Assembly: GCA_029204225.1 (NCBI GenBank)
Contig: CM055093.1
Span: 34,728,525 to 34,792,524 of the forward strand
Length of the DNA: 64,000 nt
Direction of reading: 5' to 3'
From: Diphasiastrum complanatum
Lineage: Eukaryota > Streptophyta > Lycopodiopsida > Lycopodiales > Lycopodiaceae
The notes below the pieces were generated by a model. The model made no database searches. It had not been told where the DNA came from and saw only the letters and a list, made by a program, of their open reading frames with translations. This document shows, in pieces, positions 1 to 10,631 of this stretch (positions within the stretch are counted from its first letter, which is position 1; every line of letters starts with the position of its first letter). The position numbers were made by a program, and so were the translations under genes.

Positions 1-2855
1 ACTAGTAGAACATCTGTGATTTAATGGATTCCTCAATATCTGCAATTATTTTGATCTTACAACCCACAATTTCAATCATGCATTCACTATCATGGGATGC
101 ATCAAAGGAAATAGTTCTTGCCTCCATAGTGGACTACTCAACATGAATACCAATTGGACTTCGATATTGCTACAGTCATATGAAATTAATTACACAAATC
201 TTTATGCAATTGTTGGTTGTTTTAATCTACAATATTATAACTTGTGAAAATATGCAATTACCAACTTAGAGGCCTACTTGGAGACCAAAGTAAAAGTTTG
301 ACCATAAGTCAAAGTGCAGCCTCACACATGTGGAACCAACATGGAAAGGGTCGAGTTGGTCTCTCCAATAATATTTTATTATTTAGTGTAAATAATGCAA
401 TTCAATTAATTAATTGCCAAGTGATGCATCTAGACCACAAATGTGATGGATGGCTATGATTTGGGATGAAATCTTATGTCTAGAACCTTCTAAATGCAAC
501 CTACTATGCATATATATATAGGCTGAATTTTTCAAAAGTTCTCATTATGTATTTTGGTGATCAATTGGGAATAAGAAATCAAATTACATTTACTACACTG
601 CTTTGAATTTGTCTAGTTTGAGTGCATGAAAGAAGTGTATTTCCTATCATGGATGTGATCTTTATCATGTATTACAACCAAGTTTTCACTCTTCAGTGGA
701 TCCTATCTATCTTTTTAAACATTGGAAGCAAAACCATGATGCATATTGAATTGCTAATTTGCTAATTTTGCATCTACAAATTTCAAAGTTAAAATTTGTT
801 TGCATCTTGACACTTTTAGGATTTGTTAGTGTTTGAAATTTCAAATTACTTTAAACGGCCTAGCCATCTAGTTGTAGAATGTAGATTTGGCAATTATCCA
901 TATTAGCAAGTGCAAAATATCATAGATGCAAAAAATTTGTCTATACAATTAATTGGGTATTAGTCTTGCCACTCACAAAAACCCAAAAAAACACCATACT
1001 ATAATGCAAACATACCTTTTGCAATATATATTGACAAGGAGTTGGGTGTGTGTGTTGGCCCAATTTAATTACCGTGCATTGAAAGACCGCTATACTATGG
1101 TCAATACTTTTGAATATAGGTTCACAGTCAGCAGTAGAAGTTAGAAATCGGAACATTCCACCACGATGTAGTTTTCCTAAGCATCCAGATTCATTCATTT
1201 TATGTCACGTGACAGTTTGATTGTTCTTCTTAAAAAAGTGTATAGGAACTTTCCTTTCTGTATTTGTTTCTAATTGAAGTTTGGTTCTAAAACATTTGTA
1301 ATCTGACTTATTCAAGTGGACATAAAGGCAGTATGATCGATGCCAATCGAGTTACTACTAAAATCTCAAATTATACCAGGCCTTGAATTGCATACTTACA
1401 ATTTATGATCCTACAGAAAATCTGGCAGCAGATTACAAGACAACCTTTTACATATCATTCAGTTGAATAATGGATTTGTGATAATAAGCATTTGTTGAGT
1501 GCACAGACATGTCACTACTAGTCTGTTTGTTAAAAGTCCATGGGCACTGCATTTGCTTTTGCATGCGGAGACTAATTAGATCTATCTACTTATTTGTTAA
1601 CAGCTCCACCACTGAAAGTAATTAATAACTTCAAAGTGCATAACTGCATTCCTTCGGACCGCAGTAAAATTAAGTTCTGCCTTAAGCCAAGGTCCCAAAT
1701 GCTTCGACTCAAAAACATTAAAACTGCAATACAAAAGAGGCATTTCACATCCCAAGAGCAACCTCACACAAAAATGTCGTATCCATGTGAAAACCTTCAA
1801 CAGCTCCCGCCTCCCACTACGCTTATTAAGTGCTTTTGCTGAGTCAATAGATAGCTGTCAAAATCAGGAAAGTAATTTGCAAGAAACTTCATAGCTGCAG
1901 TAACCAAGCTTCTTAACTTAGAGAACATTTCAGACAAAACTTTTGTAGAGAACATTTCAGACAAGACTTTCTTGAAGCACATGGGTAGTTTTGTACAGCA
2001 CCTACTTGTTTGTTGGTACAGAATGGTCATAACATAAACACAATGCACAGAAAAACATAAAGGGAAGGCTAAACCCTCATGCCACAACCTGCTTACTCTG
2101 CAACTATTAAACTAGATTATTCCACAATTGAACAGCATAGATACTTCATTTTGCTGGCTTGCTTAAAAGAGGTGGGCAGAAATTCAATAAGCACAGAAAA
2201 AGCAGAACAAGCTTGCCAATAACATAACACTCCACATGGTCTTGAACAAAGAGATGCACAAGGACACATACAAAATTTTACTTCTTTCACTGGCAGCTTT
2301 CAAAAAAAGTGCTTGTATTATTCCTTTGTTTCTTGTAATGTTGAAGTTAGTCCAAGGCCACTTTCTCAAAATTTCTGTGAATACTAAATGTTTAATTTGA
2401 TACAAGTGGGTAGGAGTGATTGAAGTACTAGTAACTGAGGAATAATATGTTTGAGCCATGACTAAAAATAGCGAGCAACCGGATCCAGGAAATTTAAAGA
2501 TTACATGTCATATCTTTGACACATAGAATTAAATAACCTAACAGATTTCTAGCTTTCATGATCTGTGCTTTTTCATTCAGACTTCAAAGCATATACAATA
2601 TGCTGCACCTTTTCCTACTATAAGTATAGAAAACTTATTTGGGGCACAGTCTTCTAGATGGCTGATAAAGTGTCAAATAATATACTTGATGGAAGAACTG
2701 ACACTAAATATTAGAAAGCCGCAAATTTACAATTCCAAACCTCTCATTATGAGCAGTCTTGTATGCTTTCATACTGTTAAGTTTTAACACATTCGACAGT
2801 GACGATGCCAAAACCGTAATACATGGCAGACATCTACACAGAGTGTACCTCAAAG
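1..2855. other. Non-coding flank downstream of the DUF506 gene
   Basis: This AT-rich stretch holds no ORF with recognisable domains; the open frames are all under 100 codons and biased in composition. Its right part, next to the stop codon at 2856, probably includes the 3' UTR of the DUF506 gene. The only structure I see is a 27-bp tandem duplication near 1918-1971 (core GAGAACATTTCAGACAA, starting at 1921 and again at 1948). Confidence 0.6.
1918..1971. repeat. 27-bp tandem duplication
   Basis: Two adjacent copies with period 27; the core GAGAACATTTCAGACAA begins at 1921 and 1948. The copies differ at about two positions, so the duplication is fairly recent. Confidence 0.85.
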
Positions 2856-4711
2856 TTACCAGTTACTCGTCTTCGTTCTCAAAGGGCTGATGCCTGTTCT
2901 TTTACTTAGGCTACATGCCAAACTCAAACCCCTCTCAGAATCATCTAGCAGACCTATCCTCATGCGCCTCAACAATTCCAAACACTGCTTTGTTCCAGAG
3001 CATCTTGAAAAGGAAGGACGTCCTTTTGAAACACACAAAGCCAGGTTATCAATGATTCGTTCACATGGGAAAAACCATTTTGCGCACATATAATCAAGAG
3101 TTCTCCAAGGAGGAAAATGCATGGAATTTTGCTTCAAAGAGCACTGTGCAGCCTCTGACATGATCTGCAAGATATGGTTCAGCTTTTCAGAAAAACCAAC
3201 AAACATAGTTGGCAACAGATTCAAAGCTGCCAGATAATGCTGGGTAGGCCGAGCGATCTCAAACTGCGACCGAAAGTCCAAATCAAGTATAATGCGGCCT
3301 TCCTCGATTGAATGATCACGATCAAGTAGCAAGTCAATATATTCATATTCACCTACAGAAGTACCAAACAAACCAAGCAGTTTCCATTAAGTCCAGCACC
3401 CACTTTACCATATAAATAGGCCCAACAATTGGAAAGTATAAAGTGCCAAAAATAGGTGATGATCATATAACAAATAAGATGACAATTTCAAGAACCAACT
3501 CCAAAAAAACCTTCACAAGGACCAGTTCATGCAGTAAATCTGACAAATCTATAATAGTTAAAGAGTTTCAAAGGGCATAAGCAATGACCTCCAATAATTT
3601 TCTCTAAGTTTGGCCACCTTGCTTTACAAATAGCTGCATTATACCCCCTAGATCGGAAATGCTTGACCACAATCTGCCGAACACAGCCTCCTTTGCACTC
3701 ACTGCCTTCATCAAGGCACACCGAGTCTCGCTGCTCATCTATTGACCTCACGACTCTCTTGAGAAGAGCTAAAACACGTTTCTCAATCAGTGTCAAAGAT
3801 GATGTCAGCACCTGCAAAAGCCAAGAGCAAAACTGACAATGTTTTTATGATTGAAGTAATCTTAAAAGGATCACAGCTTATCCACATCAATTACTAAGGA
3901 AAATGAAATATATGACATGTGAATGCAACAGTGAAGACTCAACCACAATACTGTACCCAGAGGGGCCGATGGGCAGAAATTAATTATTCGTGGGACTTAG
4001 TGATACTTTCAAGGCTCTCATCAATTAGGTAACACATGAAGCATATAAAAACTTCTGCCCTTGATTAAGATCAATAAACAGAATACCTCATTAGACTGTA
4101 AGCATATATCCAAATTTTTCTCATTCAAGATCATTATTCTGCAAACAATCACACATACATTGTCCAAATCCCTCGGAAGCATAAACACCACAAACAGTTC
4201 TAAATTGTTGAATTTGGTTAAAAACCAGTCACTCTTAGCAAATAATAGTGTCAAATGACAACAATGCAGGATAAGCTAATACCTGTAAATCTTCACATAG
4301 TTTACTAGGGGTTGGTAATCCGCTGTCGCTCTCACTGCCTTCATGCATCTCACAAACATAACTTCCATTTTCTATAAATTCATGCACCATGGCCGCAAGA
4401 TCACTCTCGCTTCCACTGCTCCCAATAGAGTGCCCTGCCTGCAGTGGATACGCTATTGCATTAACCCTAACGCTCCTAGGGGCATCCTTACATGGTTCTT
4501 TATCATTCACCTTCATCTTTTCTGAAGACTCCGAAGGATTTGCGCTAGTGTAGCTGGAGGCTAAAGCAGATTCCAGTGCATTAGGAGGTTCTGTGTGGTG
4601 GACATTTGTAGAATTCAATGAATATTTTGTGTGAGATTCATAGCTCTCGGCTGGTATGGATGAAACGCTTGTGACATTGCTGAGGGAGCGTTGGTGGAAC
4701 AGGCCAGGCAT
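2856..4711 (-). CDS. DUF506 (PDDEXK-like) family protein, three coding exons
   Basis: The coding exons on the minus strand are 4711-4283, 3811-3589 and 3352-2856. They join in frame through GT/AG introns (phase 0, then phase 1) into about 382 residues, normal for this plant family. I chose the ATG at 4711 because an in-frame stop lies just upstream (4732-4730). The N-terminal third is Ser-rich with an acidic patch (SESDLAAMVHEFIENG). Exon 2 gives the helix-rich start of the conserved domain (SRGYNAAICKARWP). The exon 2/3 junction makes GGEYEYIDLLLD, and exon 3 continues with ILDLDFRSQFEIARPT and MHFPPWRTLDYMCAKW. These are the hallmark blocks of Pfam DUF506, a plant family with a nuclease-like PDDEXK fold. 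The biochemical role is not established; some Arabidopsis members affect root-hair growth. The gene looks intact and functional. Confidence 0.9.
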
Positions 4712-4737
4712 CTTCTTCACAAGCAAGGCTTAAAGGT

Positions 4738-5529
4738 CTGCATAACAAGAGGAAATGATAAAAACTGATTAGAGGAGAACATAAATACATAAATAGCAGC
4801 CGTAGACTTCAAAAACAGCATGTCGTTCAGACATACCTAAGAAAGCACCTTAAATGTCGACAAAGAACGTGCGCCAATCAATTTTAAACAGAAAACATTG
4901 TGATCCTTCATCAATAAAAGCTGCAAATTGCTACAGAGATAAAATATCGTTCAGCCATATCGAGGGTGTAATTTAATTTATTTTTTAGGATAGTTTTTAT
5001 TGTAATTTGTAAGCACATCATTAATGATTACAAAAAACCTAAGCTCATCAAATTTCAACAAAAACCATGGTAACCGTCATAACAACTATTGTAGAGTTAG
5101 CCATACCCAAAAACACACCATTGATGATGATAAAAAGCATAAGCTAATCAAATTTGAAACAGACACCATGGTAATCCTTCATAAATAACAGCTGCAGATA
5201 GCTTCAGAAAAGTCAACTCGTTTAGCCATATCGAAGAACACCAGCAAAAACACAAGATGATCAAATTTCAAACAGAAAACCTGGCAATCCTTCATAAATA
5301 ACAGCTGTAGATTACTTCAGAACCAGTATCTCGTTTAGCCATATCGAAGAACACACCATAAATGATGACAAAAAACATAACGTCATCAAATTTGAAACAA
5401 AAACCACGGTAATCCTCCATAACTAGCAGCCGAACATTCCTTCAAAAAACAGCATTACATCCAGCCATCTCGAACACGATAAAACCAGTAAGTGGCGATA
5501 TTATGTAAAAATCCCCAGCCAAAACTCAC
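4738..5529 (-). other. Probable 5'-UTR intron of the DUF506 gene
   Basis: On the minus strand a good donor (ATG-G|GTGAGT, GT at 5529-5528) and an acceptor with TTATGCAG ending at 4738 bracket about 790 nt, 27 nt before the start codon. The non-coding exon upstream would lie at 5530 to roughly 5900. The tandem repeat at 4808-5475 sits almost wholly inside this intron. The intron is inferred from splice signals only; transcript data would settle it. Confidence 0.5.
4808..5475. repeat. Minisatellite of 5-6 units, 113-146 bp each
   Basis: The landmark GCCATATCGA (or a near match) recurs at about 4830, 4954, 5100, 5225, 5338 and 5464. Spacings are 124, 146, 125, 113 and 126 bp. Each unit also carries ATCAAATTTNAAACA, an AACCATGGTAATCC-like block, and TTCATAAATAACAGCTG. 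Units are diverged by substitutions and small indels, so the array is old. Confidence 0.85.
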
Positions 5530-5913
5530 CATTATCCTCCCAGTAATCCTCACAATCCGTCCACTATACAAGCGCCTGAAAGAATCACCAGGAAAAACCG
5601 CAAAGATGACCAATATAATAATACGAATACTACCAATCAAGTCCACCAAAAGCGAAGAATCTGAGAGCTCCAAAGACGGATCTGAAACCGGAGACAATCA
5701 AAGGCATTGATTCATTTATGCGCACTCAAAACACTCTCCGCCATCATCAACCTCCTTATAGTAAGCTTTGCGGATTCCAAGCCATGGCATCCATCTCCGC
5801 TCTCACGACAAAAACCGGCATCGACAAAACTATTCGCTCGCCATCGCTCGCAATTTTGCGAACAAACCAGAAACAAAAACCGAAAGAAAAAGAAACACAG
5901 AGAACGTTCGCAA

Positions 5914-5926
5914 GGGGGGGGGGGGG
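5914..5926. repeat. Poly-G tract (13 G)
   Basis: An uninterrupted run of 13 G just outside the left edge of direct-repeat copy A. Its length may be unreliable in assembly. Confidence 0.9.
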
Positions 5927-5930
5927 TCTC

Positions 5931-7154
5931 TTCCGTGCACGGGATAATTTACGCCCCCATCACTTGGATGTGTGCCACTTGTCATGCTGCCACTTGAGCT
6001 GATCTCAATCGTCGATTTAAAACAGGTGGCAAGATCTGAACGTTAGTGTGATACAATCAAAGCAAACCACACTGAGGGTAGATTGTGGAAGGAGCCTAGC
6101 CATGATATTTTTTAAAGCAAGGAATCACGAGGTTGGCCCCCTCTTTATAAGGAATCACAAGTTTGGCCCCGTGTGCTCGGTAAGGAATCACAACCTTGGC
6201 TCGGAGGGATTGGTGGGCTGGGCCCAGGCTTACCTCACCTGTGATTCTTTATTGAGCAAAATGTCATTTGCCCAAAGCTCCATCCATCGCGTAATGGATA
6301 ATCGGCATTTTTCGCATGACCATTGGGAACAAAGAATTTGCATTTAAAGAACATTTTAGTACAAAAATGGTGGGTCACAGGAGTGTTGCGCATTCTATTT
6401 TCTAAGCAGGCTAAAGAACGAGCAAAAAAGGCCCAAATATCCATTACATCTACGGAATCAAATGTACAAGTGTGAACCGGTAGTCTACCCAAGAATTTTT
6501 AAGATTGTCTTACCAAAGCTATGACAAGTGTCAAACAATAATCTATGTGACATATTTTAAGATTGTCTTACCAAAGCAATGTATGGGAACAATTATACAA
6601 GTGTCATAAAGAATTGTTATGTTGCAATAGTTTTAAAGATTTTCTTACAAGTACTGGCAGCATTAGAATGGCAGCATTAGAATCGTTTCACATGGTAGGG
6701 GGCCAATGTTTATTTCAAGATATGCACTTACCTACCAATCTAAAAGACGAGGTCATTCCATTGAAATTCTTTTTTTTTTTGTGGGAGGCAAGCACTTAAT
6801 GCCTAAATTCAAATGAAATGAGACTATATAAGGCATTTTGTTTTTTTATAGGAGGGAGAGAAAGGGCCCACCAATGGCCTAGGGCCACTCAAGATGGCTT
6901 AGGTTTTCTCCTAGCATCTTTACTTACTCCAAGGTGGCACTTTTCAATGCCACTCAAGGGGCAACTCCTATTCCTTGTGACGTGGGCAGTGGAGGCCACT
7001 TGAAGTGGATGCTCCCCATGTCACTTATGGTTTACTCATGCTTCATGAGAATATCCATGAGAAAATCCAATTGAACAATGCACCACATACTAGGTTGAAG
7101 TCATCTTTGTAATATTGCATCTCTATATGAGGAGGCTCATTCCATATAATTTTG
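5931..7154. repeat. 1.2-kb direct repeat, copy A
   Basis: The copy begins near TGCACGGGATAATTTACGCC and ends near GGCTCATTCCATATAAT. It matches copy B (8633-9890) in the same orientation through its whole length, with indels. It contains three staggered units of AAGGAATCAC-AG-TTGGCCCC (about 6118, 6152, 6183) and two units of TTTAAGATTGTCTTACCAAAGC (6498, 6558). No convincing coding sequence is present. The pair could be LTRs of a non-autonomous element or a segmental duplication; I see no primer binding site beside copy A. Confidence 0.8.
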
Positions 7155-7516
7155 AGGTACTAGAAAATTGTCAACTTATTCTTGTCTATTTTTTGGTCAT
7201 CTTAAGGCCTGGTTTGTACATAGTTTAAGATCAAACCTTTCACACATGTGCTAGATTGAATTAATATTATATTCTATATTTTGATAGTTTAAAGAAGTGT
7301 CAAACTTCAATACCCTTCAAATGTCATTTAGATCAAGTTTTGGTCATGTGGGACTACGTAGTAACTATTTTAGGTATTAGGCACCTAGAGAGAGGAGAAA
7401 GAGTCACCACTCTCATCTGTAAATAAAAGGTCCTTTGCTGGAAAATAGTTAGCCAATGCTCATTTGTAGTTTGAAGAAGTTTTAGTGAGATATTATCATT
7501 CGTTTTTTGCTCTCCT
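7155..7516. other. Spacer between repeat copy A and the copia fragment
   Basis: AT-rich, with no recognised gene. It joins the end of direct-repeat copy A to the truncated minus-strand copia integrase. Confidence 0.5.
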
Positions 7517-8267
7517 CTACTTGTGTTTGGAGATTGTGTTATAAGCTTTATCTATGTACAATTCTTTAATGAATTTTCTATTTTTTCTCTCGGCCACTCC
7601 ATTTTGTTGTGGAGTCCTCGGGCTTGATAGCTCCCTTTTGATCCCACGTGTTACACAAAAAACTTTGAACCTGGTTGAGATGTATTCACCTCTATTGTCC
7701 AACCTCAAGCATCTGATCCTAGTGTTGAATTGATTTTCCATAGCATTCTTGAATTTGACACACATCAAAGACTTCATCCTTTCTTCTTAGAAATTAGACC
7801 CATGTATATCTAATAAAATCATCAATAAAAAGCACATACATTTTAGCTCTTCCATTCTTAGGTGTACTAACCCAAAGGGGTTGGCCTAGTTGGTTAGCTT
7901 GGCATCCAAAGTTTCTTTGGTCCCAAGTTCGAGCCTCCCTTGGAAACCAAGAAACATTCTTAGGTGTACTAGTAGAATGGATATCCAAATGGACTAGTTG
8001 AAAAGTCATACTAGATCTTAGGCTAGATCTAGTGTAATGTAGCCTATGTGACTCTGACAAAGCACAATGCTCACAAACTATGGTGACGGTTGAAAGACAC
8101 TCTAGAAAACGAGGAACTACTTCCCTTTTAGCCATTAGCTCAAATGCTTTGAAATGGCACATTTTGCCATCATTAGCAATAGAGATGATCTTTCTTCCAC
8201 CGTCACAGGTCATCAAGGAGGAGAAGTACTCCTTGTCCATTGTCATGTGAGAGCCATCAAGATTCAT
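7517..8267 (-). pseudogene. Ty1/copia fragment: protease edge, GAG-pre-integrase, integrase
   Basis: Read on the minus strand from 8267: the KEYFSSLMT block that follows the copia protease, a CEHCALSESHRLHYTRS zinc-binding/GAG-pre-integrase end, the integrase start (FQLVHLDIHS, FIDDFIRYTWV), then after a frame change LDNRGEYIS and TPQQNGVAERKNRKF. The second and third catalytic acidic residues are seen as D in DNRGEY and E in VAERKN. The copy is broken by a frameshift near 7790, by the SINE at 7853-7971, and by truncation near 7517. It is the same family as the copies at 10.6 and 14 kb. Confidence 0.85.
7853..7971 (+). mobile_element. tRNA-derived SINE with 17-bp target site duplication
   Basis: An 85-bp body (7870-7954) interrupts the antisense copia frame. 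It is flanked by perfect 17-bp direct repeats, CATTCTTAGGTGTACTA, at 7853-7869 and 7955-7971. The body holds a polymerase III A box (TGGCCTAGTTGG, 7882-7893) and a B box (AGTTCGAGCC, about 7926-7935), spaced as in a tRNA. It ends with a hairpin-like TTTCTTTGG ... ACCAAGAAA pair. Removing the body plus one repeat restores continuity of the copia sequence. It encodes no protein, so mobility would depend on LINE enzymes. Related 3' ends lie at 50858 and 55157. Confidence 0.85.
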
Positions 8268-8269
8268 CT

Positions 8270-8598
8270 ATGATGAAAAGGGTAAGCAAATGATTGAAGG
8301 TACAAACTTTGTTTTCCTTACTTCTTTTGATAAACCTTCTTGTGTAGAGGATGCAATGCAAAAGGAGGAGTGGATCTAAGCAATGGATCATGAGTATCAA
8401 GCTGTAATGAAGAATAACAGTGGTGAAGCTTCCAAAGGACAAGAAGGCAATTGGGTGCAAATGGATCTTCGAAGCGAAAATAAATCAAGATGGAAAAGTT
8501 GGTGGCAAAAGGATATGCTCAAGAGTATGAGATAATTATGATGAGACCTTTACTCCCATGGCAAAGATGGTAAGAATTTGATTCATTATTTCTCTTGC
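8270..8598 (+). pseudogene. Ty1/copia fragment: start of reverse transcriptase
   Basis: On the plus strand the text YDEKGKQM..., FVFLTSFDKPSCVEDA, KEEWI-stop-AMDHEYQAVMK matches the integrase-RT linker and RT start of the plus element at 11580-11930. Stops and indels follow. It begins only a few bases after the minus-strand fragment ends at 8267, so the two copia pieces point away from each other. Confidence 0.8.
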
Positions 8599-8632
8599 TT
8601 CCTTGCACAGGATAATTTATGCCCCATCACTT

Positions 8633-9435
8633 CCTTCCTTGCATGGGATAATATACGCCCTTATCACTTGGATGTGTGCCACTCATCATGCTGCCACTTG
8701 AGCTAATCTCAATTGTCGATAAGGTGGCAAGACCTGAACGTTAGTGTGAAACAATCAAAGCAAACCACATCGAGCGGAGATTGTGGAAGGAGCCGAGCCA
8801 TGATATTTTTAAGTAAGGAATAACGAGTTTGGCTCTGTTTGTGTGATAAGGAATCACGAGTTTGGCCCCGTGTGCTTGGTAAGGAATCACAAGCTTGCCT
8901 CTGAGGGATCGGTCGGCTAGGCCTCGCCTTACCTCGCTTGTGATTCTTTATCGAGCAAAAAGTCATTTGCCCAAAGCTCCTTCCATCGCATAATGGATAA
9001 TTGGCATTTTCCACATGACCGTTGTGAACACAGAATTTGTATTTGAAGAACATAATCATTTTTTTTAGAACGAATATGGTGGGTCGTGGGGGTGTTGCCC
9101 ATTCTATTTTTTAAGCCCCAAATATCCATTACATCTATGGGATCAAATGTGCAAGTGTGAACTGGTAGTCTACCTAGGAGTTTTTAAGATTGTCTTACCA
9201 AAGCTATGGAATAAATTGCACAAGTATCAAACTATAATCTACACAGCAAATTTTAAGATTGTCTTACCAAAGCAATCTATGGGAACAATTATACAAGTGT
9301 CATAAAGAATTGTTATGTTGTAATAGTTTTAAATATTGTCTTACAAGTACTAGCATCATTAGGGAGGTTTCACATGGAAGAGGGCCAATGTTTATTTCAA
9401 GATATGCGCTTAGCCCACCCCCTCGCCCAACTCCA

Positions 9436-9469
<34 letters not shown>

Positions 9470-9890
9470 CCCCCCCCCCAAATATGAAAGACGAGGTCAT
9501 TCCATGTGAAATTCTCTTTTTTTTTTGGGAGACAAGGGCACTTAATGCCTAAAATCAAATGAAATAAGGCTAGATAAGACATTTTCATTTTGCTATCGAA
9601 GGGGAGAAAAAGGGCCCACCAATGCCCCTAGGGCCACTCAAGATGGCTAGGGTATTCCCCTAGCATCTTGACTTACTCCAGGCTGGCACTTTTCAATGCC
9701 ACTCACGGGCAACTCCTCCTCCTTGTGAAGTGGGCACTGTGGGCGCCCTCCCATTTCACTTATGGTTTACTTATACTTCATGAGAATATCCATGAAAAAA
9801 TCCAATTGAACAAGTGCACCAAGTAGTAGGTTGAAGTCATCTTTGTAATATTGCATCTCTATATGAAGAGGCATATTCCATATAACTTTG
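8633..9890. repeat. 1.2-kb direct repeat, copy B
   Basis: Second copy of the repeat at 5931-7154, same orientation. Its left edge is partly duplicated (TTCCTTGCACAGGATAAT at 8599 and TTCCTTGCATGGGATAAT at 8633). It carries the same AAGGAATCAC units (8815-8900) and TTTAAGATTGTCTTACCAAAGC units (9183, 9251). A long poly-C tract lies where copy A has ordinary sequence. Confidence 0.8.
9438..9479. repeat. Poly-C tract (29 C, T, 12 C)
   Basis: A run of 29 C, one T and 12 C within repeat copy B. Open frames across it in either direction are proline or glycine runs and are not genes. The tract is absent at the matching site of copy A. Confidence 0.9.
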
Positions 9891-9991
9891 TACTTATCCT
9901 TGAGAAGGGCTTTTTTCATTTTTTTTGTTAGTAACAAATGCAAGGCATGCACTGTTGGATCTCTAATACTAGCTTGTTGGGCTCTGATAGG

Positions 9992-10616
9992 TGCGGAATG
10001 ATTAAAGATAACTCAACATGCAAATTATAATAGGATCTTTACCAAACTATAGTTTCAGACTTAAACTTAAACTTAGATCGACAGGAGGAATATCTTGTAG
10101 GCGTCTAAGACATCCATGCTTCCTTCGATATTAGATATTCCGAGTGGAGCGAGTATCAATGAGTGAGAGAGAAATTATCAGAAAGCATTCACAGTGGAAT
10201 ACACATAAGAAAATAGAGAATCTAAATTAAGTTGGTGAATACAACTATTAGATCATGATCTTGTGCCCGAGAATGGTTCACAATAATAGCGCACTATGTG
10301 TTGTGATCTTACTTAGCTAGCTACAGATTGAATAACTATCTCTATTTCCCAAAGGACTTTCACTCTCTCTAAGATCTTTGATACAATGGAGTTCACTAGG
10401 GAACTTTGAATCATGCTACTGATCTGCCTTATCACATTGATTCATCATGCACACTTATTATTTGTGAGTTGTCATTATGTATATATACATGGAACAGTTA
10501 CAATAACTGTGTGGGCAACGAGCATGAAACGGTGCAGTTACTGAAAAGTACTGAAGTGAACTGTAACGTAGTCTGCGTCAAACGGGGCAGAGGAAGAGCT
10601 CCATTTTGAATGTGAC
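9992..10616 (-). mobile_element. Putative copia LTR (minus strand) with primer binding site
   Basis: Read on the minus strand, 625 bp start with TGTCACATTC at 10616 and end with CATTCCGCA at 9992, so they have TG...CA ends. Immediately 3' (9991-9976) is CCTATCAGAGCCCAAC, a near match to the initiator-Met tRNA primer binding site. A GTATATATAC TATA-like box lies inside. No gag follows in the same orientation, so this is an LTR plus a short leader. The plus-strand copia at 10632 starts just outside its 5' end, which suggests this LTR marks where that element was truncated. Confidence 0.6.
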
Positions 10617-10631
10617 AGTCGACGATCATCG

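Noticed and set aside
5455-5997. Several ORFs near 5.5-6.0 kb on both strands
   Set aside because: They fall in the predicted untranslated exon and promoter of the DUF506 gene and show no protein similarity.
9259-9588. ORFs across the poly-C tract (Pro-rich plus strand, Gly-rich minus strand)
   Set aside because: They exist only because of the homopolymer; there are no flanking coding signals.
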